Shown: piece after piece, positions 8,192 through 16,511 of the stretch
Layout of the letters: each line of letters opens with the position of its first letter
Position numbering within the stretch: the first letter of the stretch is position 1
Translations under genes and position numbers: made by a program
Assembly: GCA_003225315.1 (NCBI GenBank)
Contig: QHZD01000025.1
Coordinates: 1-64,000 of the forward strand
Length of the DNA: 64,000 nucleotides
Direction: 5' to 3'
From: Acidobacteriota bacterium
Lineage (GTDB): Bacteria; Acidobacteriota; Terriglobia; Acidiferrales; UBA7541
The notes under the pieces: generated by a model
Seen by the model: the letters and a program-made list of their open reading frames with translations, nothing else
Told to the model about the DNA's origin: nothing
The model's database searches: none

Positions 8192-9517
8192 TCAGTGGAC
8201 TTGTTGTTGTTCCACAACGATGCGGAAAAACTTCTTTTTTCCGATGCGTACAATGAATTCGGATTTGAGGTCCAAATTGATCCGCGCCGTCGGATCCGTC
8301 AGGACTTCGCCGTCAATCTCCACGGCTTTCTGCTTGATCAGGCGCTCAGCTTCCGCAATGGAGGAAACTTGTCCGGTAATCGCAAGGAACTTGGACCAAC
8401 GTTCCGCGCCAAGCAGCGATACATCGCGAGGCTGCGAAAGATCGGTTCCCGCCTCTGGCCTCTTCATGAAAAAGACGAAGTGAGTGCCAAGACGCTTAAC
8501 CTTCAGCTCTTGAATCTGCTCGGGGTTCTGGCGGTCGCGAAAGACGCGCTGGAAACTTTCGGCGGCTCTGCGCGCGTCGGCTTGACCGTGGAAGCCTGAG
8601 ATCACTTCTTCTGCGAGCCGCATCTTTGCATCCATGGGATGCAGCTTGCCGGCGGCTACTTCCTGTTTTAGCGCCGCGATTTCCTGTGGCGCGCGATCGG
8701 TGAGCAGTTCGTAGTAAGACCACATCAGTTCGTCAGGGATGGACATCATTTTCCCGAACATTTCAGACGGCGGCTCGGTGATGCCGACGTAGTTGCCGAG
8801 ACTCTTGGACATCTTGCGCTGGCCGTCGAGCCCCACAAGAATCGGCATGGTCAGAATAGCTTGCCCAGGCAGGCCATATTCGCGCTGGATCTCACGGTGC
8901 ACTAACAAATTGAATTTTTGTTCGGTGGCGCCCAGCTCCACATCGGACTGCAATTTGACCGCGTCCATCGCCGTCAAGAGCGGATACAGAAGCTCATGCA
9001 CGGAGATGGGCTGGCCTTTGTCCAGCCGCGAACTAAAGTCTTCACGTTCCAGCATGCGGGCTAGCCGATAGTGGGAACACAAACGGACGACATCTTCGGC
9101 GGACATTTTGCCGAGCCATTCGCTGTTGTAGCGGACTTCCGTTTTTTCCTTGTCGAGGATTTTGTAGACCTGCGCGAGGTACGTTTTGGCATTGGCGTCG
9201 ACTTGCTCGCGCGTCAGCGGCGGACGGGTTTCGGATACGCCCGTGGGGTCGCCAATCATCGCGGAGAAATCGCCGATCAGAAAAACAGCGGTGTGGCCCA
9301 GATCCTGAAAATGCTTCAGCTTGCGAAGCACGACGGTGTGGCCCAAGTGAAGATCGGGGGCAGTGGGGTCCACACCGAGGTAGACGCGCAGGGGTTTGCC
9401 GGTTTTCAAGGAGTTTTCGAGTTTGGCTTTGAGTTCGATTTCGGGAATGATTTCAGCGACGCCCTTTTTCAAGTAGGTGAGATGTTCTTCGACGGATTTG
9501 ACTTTTACTGGCGTCAT
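8192..9517 (-). CDS. tyrS: Tyrosine--tRNA ligase
   Basis: A 441-residue class Ic synthetase charging tRNA-Tyr in the cytoplasm. It shows the HIGH-type motif PTAPDLHLGHT (about residues 50-60), the GDFSAMIGDP segment of the tyrosine pocket (about 82-91), and KMSKSLGN (about 234-241). The C-terminal 65 residues form an S4 RNA-binding domain (AERLIKQKAVEIDGEVLTDP). The start MTPVKVKSVEEHL lies 9 bp after the purN stop, so the two are probably co-transcribed. No T-box leader is visible. Full length for the TyrRS-2 (TyrZ-like) group. Confidence 0.96.
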   Translation of the reverse strand: MTPVKVKSVEEHLTYLKKGVAEIIPEIELKAKLENSLKTGKPLRVYLGVDPTAPDLHLGHTVVLRKLKHFQDLGHTAVFLIGDFSAMIGDPTGVSETRPPLTREQVDANAKTYLAQVYKILDKEKTEVRYNSEWLGKMSAEDVVRLCSHYRLARMLEREDFSSRLDKGQPISVHELLYPLLTAMDAVKLQSDVELGATEQKFNLLVHREIQREYGLPGQAILTMPILVGLDGQRKMSKSLGNYVGITEPPSEMFGKMMSIPDELMWSYYELLTDRAPQEIAALKQEVAAGKLHPMDAKMRLAEEVISGFHGQADARRAAESFQRVFRDRQNPEQIQELKVKRLGTHFVFFMKRPEAGTDLSQPRDVSLLGAERWSKFLAITGQVSSIAEAERLIKQKAVEIDGEVLTDPTARINLDLKSEFIVRIGKKKFFRIVVEQQQVH

Positions 9518-9526
9518 AATTTGAAT

Positions 9527-10135
9527 TCAGCTTGACCGAAGTACGCGGCGGCCGGCGATTTTGTATTTCCCTTCCAGGACAATCTTAACGGCTTCGGAAT
9601 AGATGCGATGCTCTTCCTTCAAGATTTTTTCGGAGAGGGAGGCCTCCGTGTCTTGATCGAAAACGGGAACGGTGGCCTGCAAAATGATCGGGCCGGCGTC
9701 GAGATTTTCATCCACGAAATGAACGGTGCAGCCGGCGAATTTTACGCCATATTCGAGGGCCTGGCGCTGCGATTCGAGGCCCGGGAACGACGGCAGCAGC
9801 GACGGATGAATATTCAGGATGCGGTTTGGATATTTGGCGACAAAAAAGGGAGAGAGCAGGCGCATGTATCCGGCAAGGCAGATGAGGTCGACTTTGTGCT
9901 CATCGAGAACCGCAGCGACCTGGCGATCATAAACTTCGCGCTCGAGGCCTTTCGAAGGGATCACGCGCGTTTTGATGCCGCGGCCTTCGGCGCGTTGGAT
10001 GCCCGGAGCGCCTTCACGATTGCTGACGACGATGGCGATTTCCGCGTTGGGGATGCGGCCTGCCGCGACGCTGTTCGCAAGAGCCTCGAAATTCGAGCCG
10101 CGGCCGCTTAAGAGCACGCCTATGCGCTTGTTCAT
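9527..10135 (-). CDS. purN: Phosphoribosylglycinamide formyltransferase (GAR transformylase)
   Basis: A 202-residue folate-dependent enzyme of IMP synthesis that converts GAR to formyl-GAR using 10-formyl-THF. Visible motifs are IGVLLSGRGSNFEAL (phosphate loop, residues 5-19), LAGYMRLLSPFF, RILNIHPSLLPSFPG with the catalytic Asn and His (about 103-117), and VHFVDENLDAGPIILQ with the catalytic Asp. Length is normal. It lies just upstream of tyrS, away from the main pur block at 18-24.6 kb. Confidence 0.96.
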   Translation of the reverse strand: MNKRIGVLLSGRGSNFEALANSVAAGRIPNAEIAIVVSNREGAPGIQRAEGRGIKTRVIPSKGLEREVYDRQVAAVLDEHKVDLICLAGYMRLLSPFFVAKYPNRILNIHPSLLPSFPGLESQRQALEYGVKFAGCTVHFVDENLDAGPIILQATVPVFDQDTEASLSEKILKEEHRIYSEAVKIVLEGKYKIAGRRVLRSS

Positions 10136-10208
10136 GAACGAAAAACGTTAGCACAAGCGGCTGAATCGACAAAACGCAGGGAGGAGGCTTCAAAGTTGAA
10201 AGTCAGAC

Positions 10209-10979
10209 TCAAGTAACGGACTTGCCGTGGAAGTTGCGAAGGCCGGTGACGAGCAGCAAGGCGTTGAAAAATACCAGGCCGACGACGACCGCGAGCAAGG
10301 GGAGATGCGGAAACTGGGGAATCATCGTGGCGCGAAGTCCTTCGCTGGCGTAGACGAGAGGATTTACGAGCACGGCTTTTTGCAGGACGGGAAATTTTTC
10401 GAGCGCACTCCAGGGATAGTACGTGCAGCCGAAGAAAATCATGGGAGCGACGATCAGGCTGAACATCAAGCCGATGTGCGTTTGCTGCATGCTGCAGCCG
10501 AGCGCGAGGCCGCCAGTCGCCGAAAAAAGAGCCACGAGAATCGCTACCAGCGCAAAAAGCAGCGGATGGGGAACGTGGAGGTCAACACCGGGGCGAAGCA
10601 GCAGCCAGGCGGCAGGGATAACCATGAGGCCGGCAGCCAGCGCTTGCAACGTGCCGGCGACAACCTTCTCAATGGCGAGCCAGGAGATTTCCATGGGGGC
10701 GAGCAGGCGGTCTTCGATTTCGCGCGTGAATTGAAATTCGGCGATTAGCGGCATGGCGACGGCCCAGATGCCTGTGCCGACCATGCAGATGGCCATGATT
10801 CCCGGGAGCAAGAGGCTCTTGTAGGACGGCGGCATGTAGCCGCTGCCGACCATGACGCGGCCAAAAATAAACACGAACATCAACGGCTGCAAGAAAGTTT
10901 GAAACAGCAGCGCCACGAAGTTGCGGCGGGCGACGTGCGCGTCGCGCGCGAGCATGGCGAGAAACGCTTTCCAGTTCAT
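10209..10979 (-). CDS. ABC-2 type transporter permease
   Basis: Start chosen at ATG 10979, which overlaps the ATPase stop (ATGA), giving 256 residues (MNWKAFLAMLARDAHVARRN). Six hydrophobic segments and the ABC-2 signature near the fifth (GCSMQQTHIGLMFSLIVAPMI, FFGCTYYPW) fit DrrB/NodJ-type permeases. Together with the adjacent ATPase it should form a drug, lipid or polysaccharide exporter; the substrate cannot be told. An upstream in-frame start at 11051 lies inside the ATPase gene and is less likely. Confidence 0.88.
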   Translation of the reverse strand: MNWKAFLAMLARDAHVARRNFVALLFQTFLQPLMFVFIFGRVMVGSGYMPPSYKSLLLPGIMAICMVGTGIWAVAMPLIAEFQFTREIEDRLLAPMEISWLAIEKVVAGTLQALAAGLMVIPAAWLLLRPGVDLHVPHPLLFALVAILVALFSATGGLALGCSMQQTHIGLMFSLIVAPMIFFGCTYYPWSALEKFPVLQKAVLVNPLVYASEGLRATMIPQFPHLPLLAVVVGLVFFNALLLVTGLRNFHGKSVT

Positions 10980-11995
10980 TCGCGCAGGCTCCTCCCGGTA
11001 TGGTGCAAAAAAAGATTTTCGAGGCTGGGCTCGGAGATGTGTACGTCGCACAACTCGACGCCCGCGCCGGAAGCCAAAGCGGCGACCTCCGCAACGAGTG
11101 AGCCGCCGCGGTCGGCGTAGACGTCGGCGCCATTGCTGTCGTTGGCGCGGACTTCACGGACGCCGGCAAGAGCCTGGAGGCGTATGAGGAAATCCGGGGA
11201 GTGCAGGCCGAAGCGGAGGCGGAGCAAGTAGCCGCCGGGAACAGCGGACTTCAGCTCCTGGGGAGTGCCGAGAGCGATGACGCGGCCGTGGTCGATGATG
11301 GCAAGGCGTTTACAGAGCGCGTCGGCTTCTTCCATGTTGTGCGTGGTGAGAAGAATCGTTTTTCCGCTCTGGTTGTATTCGCGCACGATTTCCCAGAGGA
11401 GCAAACGGGTTTGCGGGTCCAGGCCGGCGCTGGGTTCGTCGAGGAAAAGCACCTGCGGGTCGTGCATCATCGCGCGCGCGATGGAGAGGCGCTGCATCAT
11501 GCCACCGGAGAAGCCGCGGACCATCTGGTCGGCGCGATCGGTAAGCTTGAAGCGTTCGAGAAGGGCCTCGGCGCGCTTGGCGCGTTCCTGGGACGAAAGG
11601 CCGAAATACGCGCCGTGAAACGTGAGTATCTCGCGAGCGGTCAGCGAGAAATCCAGATTGGGGCGCTGGGCGACCACGCCGATCAGGCGCTTGACGGCGA
11701 CCTGGTTTTGCCAGACGTCGTATTCGCCGATGAACGCCTGCCCGCCGGTGGGGCGGACACGTGTGGTGAGAACACCGACGGTTGTGGACTTGCCGGCGCC
11801 GTTGGGCCCGAGCAGGCAGAAAATTTCTCCGGGCAGGATGTCGAGGGAGATTCCGTCGAGCGCGACGATTTCCGGCCTGGGCTGCTTGCCCTTGGCTTTC
11901 GGCGCGCCGAACGAGAAGCCTCCCGTGCCTGCGGCCACGGGAGGAGCCGAGTTGTAGACCTTGCGAAGGTCGCGCGTGCGAATGCCAGCTACCAT
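10976..11995 (-). CDS. ABC transporter ATP-binding protein (DrrA/ABC-2 export type)
   Basis: A 339-residue ATPase with Walker A GPNGAGKST (about residues 64-72), Q-loop VVAQRP, signature FSGGMMQRLSIARA, Walker B VLFLDEPSAGLDPQ and H-switch TTHNME. The C-terminal ~90 residues form the accessory domain common in DrrA-like exporters. A 25-residue Pro/Lys/Gly-rich insert (about 15-41) separates the A-loop Tyr from the core, which is unusual. It is the first gene of a two-gene operon; the permease start overlaps its stop. Confidence 0.93.
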   Translation of the reverse strand: MVAGIRTRDLRKVYNSAPPVAAGTGGFSFGAPKAKGKQPRPEIVALDGISLDILPGEIFCLLGPNGAGKSTTVGVLTTRVRPTGGQAFIGEYDVWQNQVAVKRLIGVVAQRPNLDFSLTAREILTFHGAYFGLSSQERAKRAEALLERFKLTDRADQMVRGFSGGMMQRLSIARAMMHDPQVLFLDEPSAGLDPQTRLLLWEIVREYNQSGKTILLTTHNMEEADALCKRLAIIDHGRVIALGTPQELKSAVPGGYLLRLRFGLHSPDFLIRLQALAGVREVRANDSNGADVYADRGGSLVAEVAALASGAGVELCDVHISEPSLENLFLHHTGRSLRE

Positions 11996-12127
11996 GCCGG
12001 AGTTCCCTTTCAGAATGACTCAAGACGCACGCGTGCGCGGGAGCCCTTGAGGCGTTACCACCACTGGAATTAAGTACGCATGGGATGATTCCAGAGTATC
12101 GGGATGGAAGTCAATTTCGGGAGGGAC

Positions 12128-12195
12128 GGTAGTGGGTCAGTTTGAATTTTCTTAATCGTGACAGTAGGGGTCAAAATTCAAACTGACCCACTACC
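12128..12195. repeat. MITE-like palindromic element, copy A
   Basis: Two perfectly complementary 23-nt arms (12128-12150 and 12173-12195), beginning GGTAGTGGGTCAGTTTGAAT, enclose a 22-nt centre (12151-12172). A second, diverged copy with a centre that matches at 19 of 22 positions is at 45237-45304. It lies between the divergently arranged ABC ATPase and M28 genes. The size and structure suit a miniature inverted-repeat element mobilised by an IS. Confidence 0.75.
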
Positions 12196-12310
12196 AAGAG
12201 GACGTATTCTTGGCCATCGCATGAGTGGGGGGAGAGGGCGCGCGACTCCAAGGAATTGTGGCTTTCGCGGTAGAATGCCAGCTTCATTTAGAAAGAAATC
12301 CTACTTGGGA

Positions 12311-13738
12311 ATGGAAACGATGGCGAATCAAGAGAAGACCGTTGGCAAAAGAATGGTTGAGGCGGCGTTGCTGGCGCTGCTGGCAGCTGGATCGATTCCA
12401 GCGGCGGCGCAGCAGGTGGCTCCCCGGGATCCGGCGGAGCCCGCAAAGGGAAAACCGCAGCCTAAGATTTTGGCGCGGCCGGCGGGGCGAGTGGCGCGCG
12501 CGTCAGTGGATGAAAAGTCTATGCGGGCGCTGATCGGGAAGCTGGTGGCGTGCGGAACGCGGCTGACGCTTTCTTCGTGGGATGATCCAAAGCGCGGGAT
12601 TGGATGCGGGCGCGATGCAATCGTGGCGCGATTGAATGAGATCGCCAAGGATTCCGGTGGCAAGCTGCAAGTGGTGGTCGACAAGTTCGAATCGACTTCG
12701 GAACGGACTTCGGGCAAGCCGATTCCGCTGGAAAATGTTTACGCGATTCTGCCAGGAACCGATCCGAAATTGGCGAAAACAATTTTTATAGTGTCGGGGC
12801 ATTTTGATTCGCGGCCTTCGAATGTGATGGACACGCAGGCGGATGCTCCCGGGGCGGACGACGATGCATCGGGAGTGGCGGTGAGCGTGGAGTGCGCGCG
12901 GCTGCTGAGCAAGGCGGGGGCGAAGGGCGGGGCGTCGTATCGCGGGACGATCCTTTTCGCCGCGGTGTCCGGAGAAGAGCAGGGGCTTCTCGGCAGCACG
13001 CACCTGGTGGATTGGGTGAAGCAGCAAGGTTACACCGTGGGCGGAATGCTGGACGACGACATCGTGGGCGCGGACCCGGCGGCCGGCGCGCCGCATCGCG
13101 TGCGGCTTTTTTCTGGAAATGGCGAGATCGACGATGCGGATTCGCCTTCGCGGGAATTGGCGCGCGCGATTGAAGAAATCGATGGGCGCGGGGCGATTCG
13201 AATGGTTTTCCGCGTGGACCGCTACGGCCGCGGCGGCGATCATTATCCGTTTTACAAGGCGGGGCTGCCGGCGGTGCGATTCACGGAGCCGCTGGAAGAC
13301 TACAATCACCAGCACCAGACGCCGCGCACGGAAAACGGAATTGAGTACGGCGATTTCGAGAAATATCTGAACTTTACGTTTATGGGCGACGCGGCGCGGG
13401 ACAATTCGGAAGCGCTGAGGCAATTGGCGATGGCTCCGGAGCCACCCAGCAAGGCAAGGTTAACGGGAGCAGTGACGCCGGATGCGAAAGTGTCGTGGGC
13501 TGCCGAAGAGGATGCCGAACGCTCGGGATTCGAGATTCTGTGGCGCGAGACCAGCGAACCGCGTTGGGCGGTTTATGATTTTGCGGCTGCGCCGGGCGAA
13601 ACGGTCTTGAAAGGCGTATCGACCGACAATCACTTTTTTGCCGTGCGCGCGGTGGGAAAGAATGGCGCTCGTTCGATTGCGGTGCCGACGGAACTCGAGC
13701 GCAGGCCACCTCCGCTGCCAACGCCTGCTAAGCAGTGA
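12311..13738 (+). CDS. Secreted M28-family metallopeptidase (aminopeptidase-like)
   Basis: The start is placed at ATG 12311 (ATG 12320 is also possible); frames opening earlier run through the palindromic element. Signal peptide: MVEAALLALLAAGSIPAAAQ. The zinc ligands of M28 peptidases are all visible: SGHFDSR (His), GADDDASG (Asp), SGEEQGLLGS (Glu pair), DDDIVG (Asp) and NHQHQT (His), within a domain of about residues 80-390. The last ~80 residues form a small beta-sandwich (fibronectin III-like, SGFEILWRETSEPRW). It should cleave N-terminal residues from peptides in the periplasm or outside. Confidence 0.88.
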   Translation: METMANQEKTVGKRMVEAALLALLAAGSIPAAAQQVAPRDPAEPAKGKPQPKILARPAGRVARASVDEKSMRALIGKLVACGTRLTLSSWDDPKRGIGCGRDAIVARLNEIAKDSGGKLQVVVDKFESTSERTSGKPIPLENVYAILPGTDPKLAKTIFIVSGHFDSRPSNVMDTQADAPGADDDASGVAVSVECARLLSKAGAKGGASYRGTILFAAVSGEEQGLLGSTHLVDWVKQQGYTVGGMLDDDIVGADPAAGAPHRVRLFSGNGEIDDADSPSRELARAIEEIDGRGAIRMVFRVDRYGRGGDHYPFYKAGLPAVRFTEPLEDYNHQHQTPRTENGIEYGDFEKYLNFTFMGDAARDNSEALRQLAMAPEPPSKARLTGAVTPDAKVSWAAEEDAERSGFEILWRETSEPRWAVYDFAAAPGETVLKGVSTDNHFFAVRAVGKNGARSIAVPTELERRPPPLPTPAKQ

Positions 13739-13748
13739 TCCGCGACGG

Positions 13749-14744
13749 CTATTTCTGGTAGTGGTCGGGGTACCAGATTAGTGAGCACTCCGGGCACATG
13801 CTGTGAGAGAACTCGACCTGGGAGCGATCGCGGATGTAGGACTCGATCTGCTGCCAACTGCCATTCTCAGCGTGAATTTTTTTGCAAGAGGCGCAGATGG
13901 TCACGAGGCCTGTCAAGGTATCCAGTTTGGAGATCGCTTCCTGCAATTCAGCGATGGTGCGTTCTCTTTCGGCTTCCGTCTGCATGCGCTGGCTGATGTC
14001 GCGGCCATTGATGACCACGCCGCGGATGTCCGGGTGGTCCAGCAAGTTGTAGGCGACGACTTCCAGCGAAACCCACGAGCCGTTCGCGTGGCGGGCGCGG
14101 TACTGGATGGAATCGCGGGCGCCGGGATTCTTCCAGAATTCAGTCAGCGCCGTCTCGACGTTCGAACGGTCTTCGGGGTGAATCAATTCAAAGCCCGTGG
14201 AACCGATGATTTCCTCCTGCCGGTAACCGAGCACACGATGAATGGACGGACTGGTGTAACGGACGCGAGTGTCAGCGTCGCGAATGGTGAGAATGTCGTG
14301 GCTATTCTCCACCATCAGGCGGAAGCGCTGCTCCACTTCGCGCGACGGATGCTCCGAAGACTTTGGACTGGCGATTTTCCGCAGGACGCAGCACACCAAA
14401 GGGCCGTCCTGAACGTCCACGGAACACAAACTCATTTCAAGTAGGATTTCCGTTCCGTCTTTGTGAAGTCCTCGCAGTTCCAGTCCAACCCTTCCCGGGC
14501 GCAGTCCCGGAGCGCGCGTGTAACCGGCGATCTGCCGCAGGTGTTCCTCTCGAAATGATTCTGGCAGCAGGACTTCGAAATGCAGGCCGAGCAGCTCGTC
14601 CGGACCATAACCGAAAAGTTCTTCCGTCTGCGCGTTCACATGGACGATTTGGCCTTCGCGATTCACGACCAGTATGCCTTCGGGCGCGGAATCGAGCACG
14701 GCTCTGGACGCAGCATCACTGAACGCAGATCTTCCTTGAGACAT
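13749..14744 (-). CDS. Tandem PAS-domain protein with C-terminal Cys-rich motif
   Basis: 331 residues with two PAS domains (about 12-120 and 140-255; PEGILVVNREGQIVHVNAQT and NSHDILTIRDADTRVRYTSP) and a short coiled coil. The C-terminus has CASCKKIHAENGSW followed by HSMCPECS. This His plus two CxxC pairs resembles the tail seen on many PAS/GAF sensor proteins and could bind metal. There is no kinase, cyclase or DNA-binding domain, so output must be through a partner. It converges with the M28 gene, 10 bp from its stop. Confidence 0.8.
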   Translation of the reverse strand: MSQGRSAFSDAASRAVLDSAPEGILVVNREGQIVHVNAQTEELFGYGPDELLGLHFEVLLPESFREEHLRQIAGYTRAPGLRPGRVGLELRGLHKDGTEILLEMSLCSVDVQDGPLVCCVLRKIASPKSSEHPSREVEQRFRLMVENSHDILTIRDADTRVRYTSPSIHRVLGYRQEEIIGSTGFELIHPEDRSNVETALTEFWKNPGARDSIQYRARHANGSWVSLEVVAYNLLDHPDIRGVVINGRDISQRMQTEAERERTIAELQEAISKLDTLTGLVTICASCKKIHAENGSWQQIESYIRDRSQVEFSHSMCPECSLIWYPDHYQK

Positions 14745-14950
14745 AATTCCTTTCGCTGATCGAACCAGCAGGCCTGAGGTTTAAATCGATTCAGGAAACC
14801 GCTGCTCTTGACGAGGACGAAACGCAATGCCCACAAGCGTAGATTCGCGCAGGTGGTCTGTCAAACCTACTTGTACCGGTACCCTGAATAGTACAAGGGC
14901 TGGTACGAGGAGAGAGTACTTTGCCTCGTCTGGGCCAGGCTGGCAAAGCG

Positions 14951-15442
14951 CTAGTGCTGCGGCGCGGCAACCGGCTGGGCGAAAGTAATGAAGTGGCCTC
15001 CGGGGTCCTGGACGCCGAATTCGCGCATGCCGTAAAAGGCGGTGCGGACGGGCATGACAATTTTCACGTCTTTCATGGCGGCAAGCACAGCGTCCAGGTT
15101 ATCAATCTCCATGTAGAGATACGTGGGGCCCTTTCTGGCGTCCGCGGACATGGACGGCGGCGCGTCCTTCTCCACGCTGGGGTAAGTCTGGTACATCACT
15201 TCGGCGGAGCCTTTCTGAAAAGCGACAAAGCCGAGTTTGTTCCCTTCCGGAACTTCGATGGTTTTCGTGAAACCGAGACGATCGACCCAGAAAGGGACGA
15301 TGGGCTCGATCTCTTTGACGAGCAGGACTGGGGTGATGCGCTTGACGTTCATGGATTTGATCTCCTGAGATGAATTGGCGCGAACGGAAGACAAAACGAA
15401 AACCAGAACAAGGGAAGCGAGAGGCGTGAGAAATGAGCGCAC
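14951..15442 (-). CDS. VOC-superfamily (glyoxalase/bleomycin-resistance-like) protein
   Basis: A single VOC domain with RITPVLLVKEIEPIVPFW near its start and FGVQDPGGHFITFAQP near its end. The GTG start at 15442 gives a signal peptide (FLTPLASLVLVFVLSSVRA) and is preceded by AAGGAGA. An ATG at 15352 also has a good site (CAGGAGAT) and would give a cytosolic protein of 133 residues. Two ribosome binding sites in one frame are unusual. It is transcribed away from the HHH-PadR-NIF3 operon across the 46-bp palindrome, so it is probably under the same control. Confidence 0.8.
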   Translation of the reverse strand: MRSFLTPLASLVLVFVLSSVRANSSQEIKSMNVKRITPVLLVKEIEPIVPFWVDRLGFTKTIEVPEGNKLGFVAFQKGSAEVMYQTYPSVEKDAPPSMSADARKGPTYLYMEIDNLDAVLAAMKDVKIVMPVRTAFYGMREFGVQDPGGHFITFAQPVAAPQH

Positions 15443-15466
15443 GGCGGGAATCTCCTTGACAAGGCA

Positions 15467-15512
15467 ACTAGTCTAATTTAGACTAGTTTAGACTAGTCTA
15501 AATTAGACTAGT
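15467..15512. promoter_or_regulatory. 46-bp near-perfect palindrome, likely operator of the PadR/VOC divergon
   Basis: The arms begin ACTAGTCTAATTTAGACTAG and are perfectly complementary over 20 bp, with a 6-bp imperfect centre. Each arm itself contains the smaller palindrome-like unit CTAGTCTAAWTTAGACTAG. Beyond the palindrome, the ribosome binding sites of both flanking genes are mirror images (GTCAAGGAGATT). It fills the intergenic space between the divergent VOC gene and the HHH gene. A PadR-family regulator gene 330 bp away is the natural candidate to bind it; that link is inferred. Confidence 0.7.
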
Positions 15513-15531
15513 AAGTCAAGGAGATTTCTTT

Positions 15532-15843
15532 ATGAGTGCCGGAACGCTGCGCCAAAAGAAACGGGCCAGGATCGGAGGACAGCAGTTGGGGGATTTGATT
15601 TCGATCGGACCAGCGATGCTACGCGACTTTGAGCTGCTAAGAATTCGCAGCGTGGCGCAACTGGCGTTACAGAGTCCGGAAAATTTGTATGCGAAGCTGA
15701 ATCGCCTGACCGGCCAGCGGCAGGATCCTTGTGTGCTGGATACTTTTTGTGCGGCAGTGGCGCAAGCAAAAAATCCACGACTGCCTGCCGAGCAGTGTGA
15801 GTGGTGGTATTGGAGCACGAAGCGTAAGACGGGGAAAAAATGA
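15532..15843 (+). CDS. Helix-hairpin-helix protein, Cdd1/'pathogenicity locus' family
   Basis: A 103-residue basic protein with ribosome binding site AAGGAGA. It contains an HhH-like segment (LGDLISIGPAMLRDFELLRI, about residues 19-38) and the family motif RQDPCVLDTFCAAV with a C-terminal EQCEWWYWS. Members are small DNA-binding-like proteins of unknown role. It is the first gene of a tightly packed set: its stop overlaps the PadR start (ATGA). Confidence 0.78.
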   Translation: MSAGTLRQKKRARIGGQQLGDLISIGPAMLRDFELLRIRSVAQLALQSPENLYAKLNRLTGQRQDPCVLDTFCAAVAQAKNPRLPAEQCEWWYWSTKRKTGKK

Positions 15844-16511
15844 AGACACGGGAAAACGCAGAGACGCCGAGGACACAGAGATTTACGGAGAATCGCGGAA
15901 GACGCGCACGCCGAGCGAGGAGAGTAGAGCTGACAACGCCGGATCTCGTGTTGCTGAGCTTGCTCGCGGAGCGCCCGATGCACGGGTATCAGGCGAATCT
16001 GGAGCTGGAGAGACGCGAGATTCGAGATTGGGCAAACGTGTCGCGGCCGCAAGTGTATTACTCCCTGGAGAAATTGGCGCGCGGGGGGCTGATTCGATCT
16101 TTGGAAACGGAAGACTCGGCAGGGGGACCGGAGCGGAGCACGTTTGAGACCACAGAGAAGGGGCGTGCGGCGCTCGCGGATGCTTTAGAGCACCAAGGCT
16201 GGACCACACAGAGGGAACACCCGCTTTTTCTGACTTGGATGGCGCTTTCCTGGCAGGCGCGGCCGGGAGTCTTCCGGAGTCAGTTGAAGCGCAGACGAAA
16301 ATTTTTGCTAAAGGAAATCGCGAGAGAGAAGAAAACTCTGCAGTCGATTTACGCGGAGGTTGGCCACAAGTATCATGAAGCGGTGTGGATGGTGGGGTTA
16401 ATGCTCGAGCAGATGCGCGCGGAAGTTCGATGGACGCATCAATTGGAGCGCGAGTTGGCGCGAAGGGCGCGGGCGCTCTGTCCGCAGTTCGCGGAAGGAT
16501 TGCCAAAGTGA
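15840..16511 (+). CDS. PadR-family transcriptional regulator
   Basis: 223 residues. After a basic N-terminal extension (1-30), the winged helix starts at TPDLVLLSLLAERPMHGYQ, the signature of PadR N-terminal domains, and continues with SRPQVYYSLEKLARGGLI (recognition helix and wing). A C-terminal helical dimerisation domain (about 120-215) contains the long WMVGLMLEQMRAEVRW helix. It overlaps both the upstream HHH gene and the downstream NIF3 gene, so the three are translationally coupled. Probable target: the 46-bp palindrome upstream of its own operon. Confidence 0.9.
   Translation: MKTRENAETPRTQRFTENRGRRARRARRVELTTPDLVLLSLLAERPMHGYQANLELERREIRDWANVSRPQVYYSLEKLARGGLIRSLETEDSAGGPERSTFETTEKGRAALADALEHQGWTTQREHPLFLTWMALSWQARPGVFRSQLKRRRKFLLKEIAREKKTLQSIYAEVGHKYHEAVWMVGLMLEQMRAEVRWTHQLERELARRARALCPQFAEGLPK

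Noticed and set aside
6985-8253. A 422-codon minus-strand frame opposite the LhgO gene
   Set aside because: Antisense, His/Arg-rich and without motifs; the plus-strand gene has clear FAD-binding motifs.
14870-14897. Inverted repeat CTTGTAC/GTACAAG upstream of the PAS gene
   Set aside because: Only 7-bp arms, with no nearby promoter match; could be chance.
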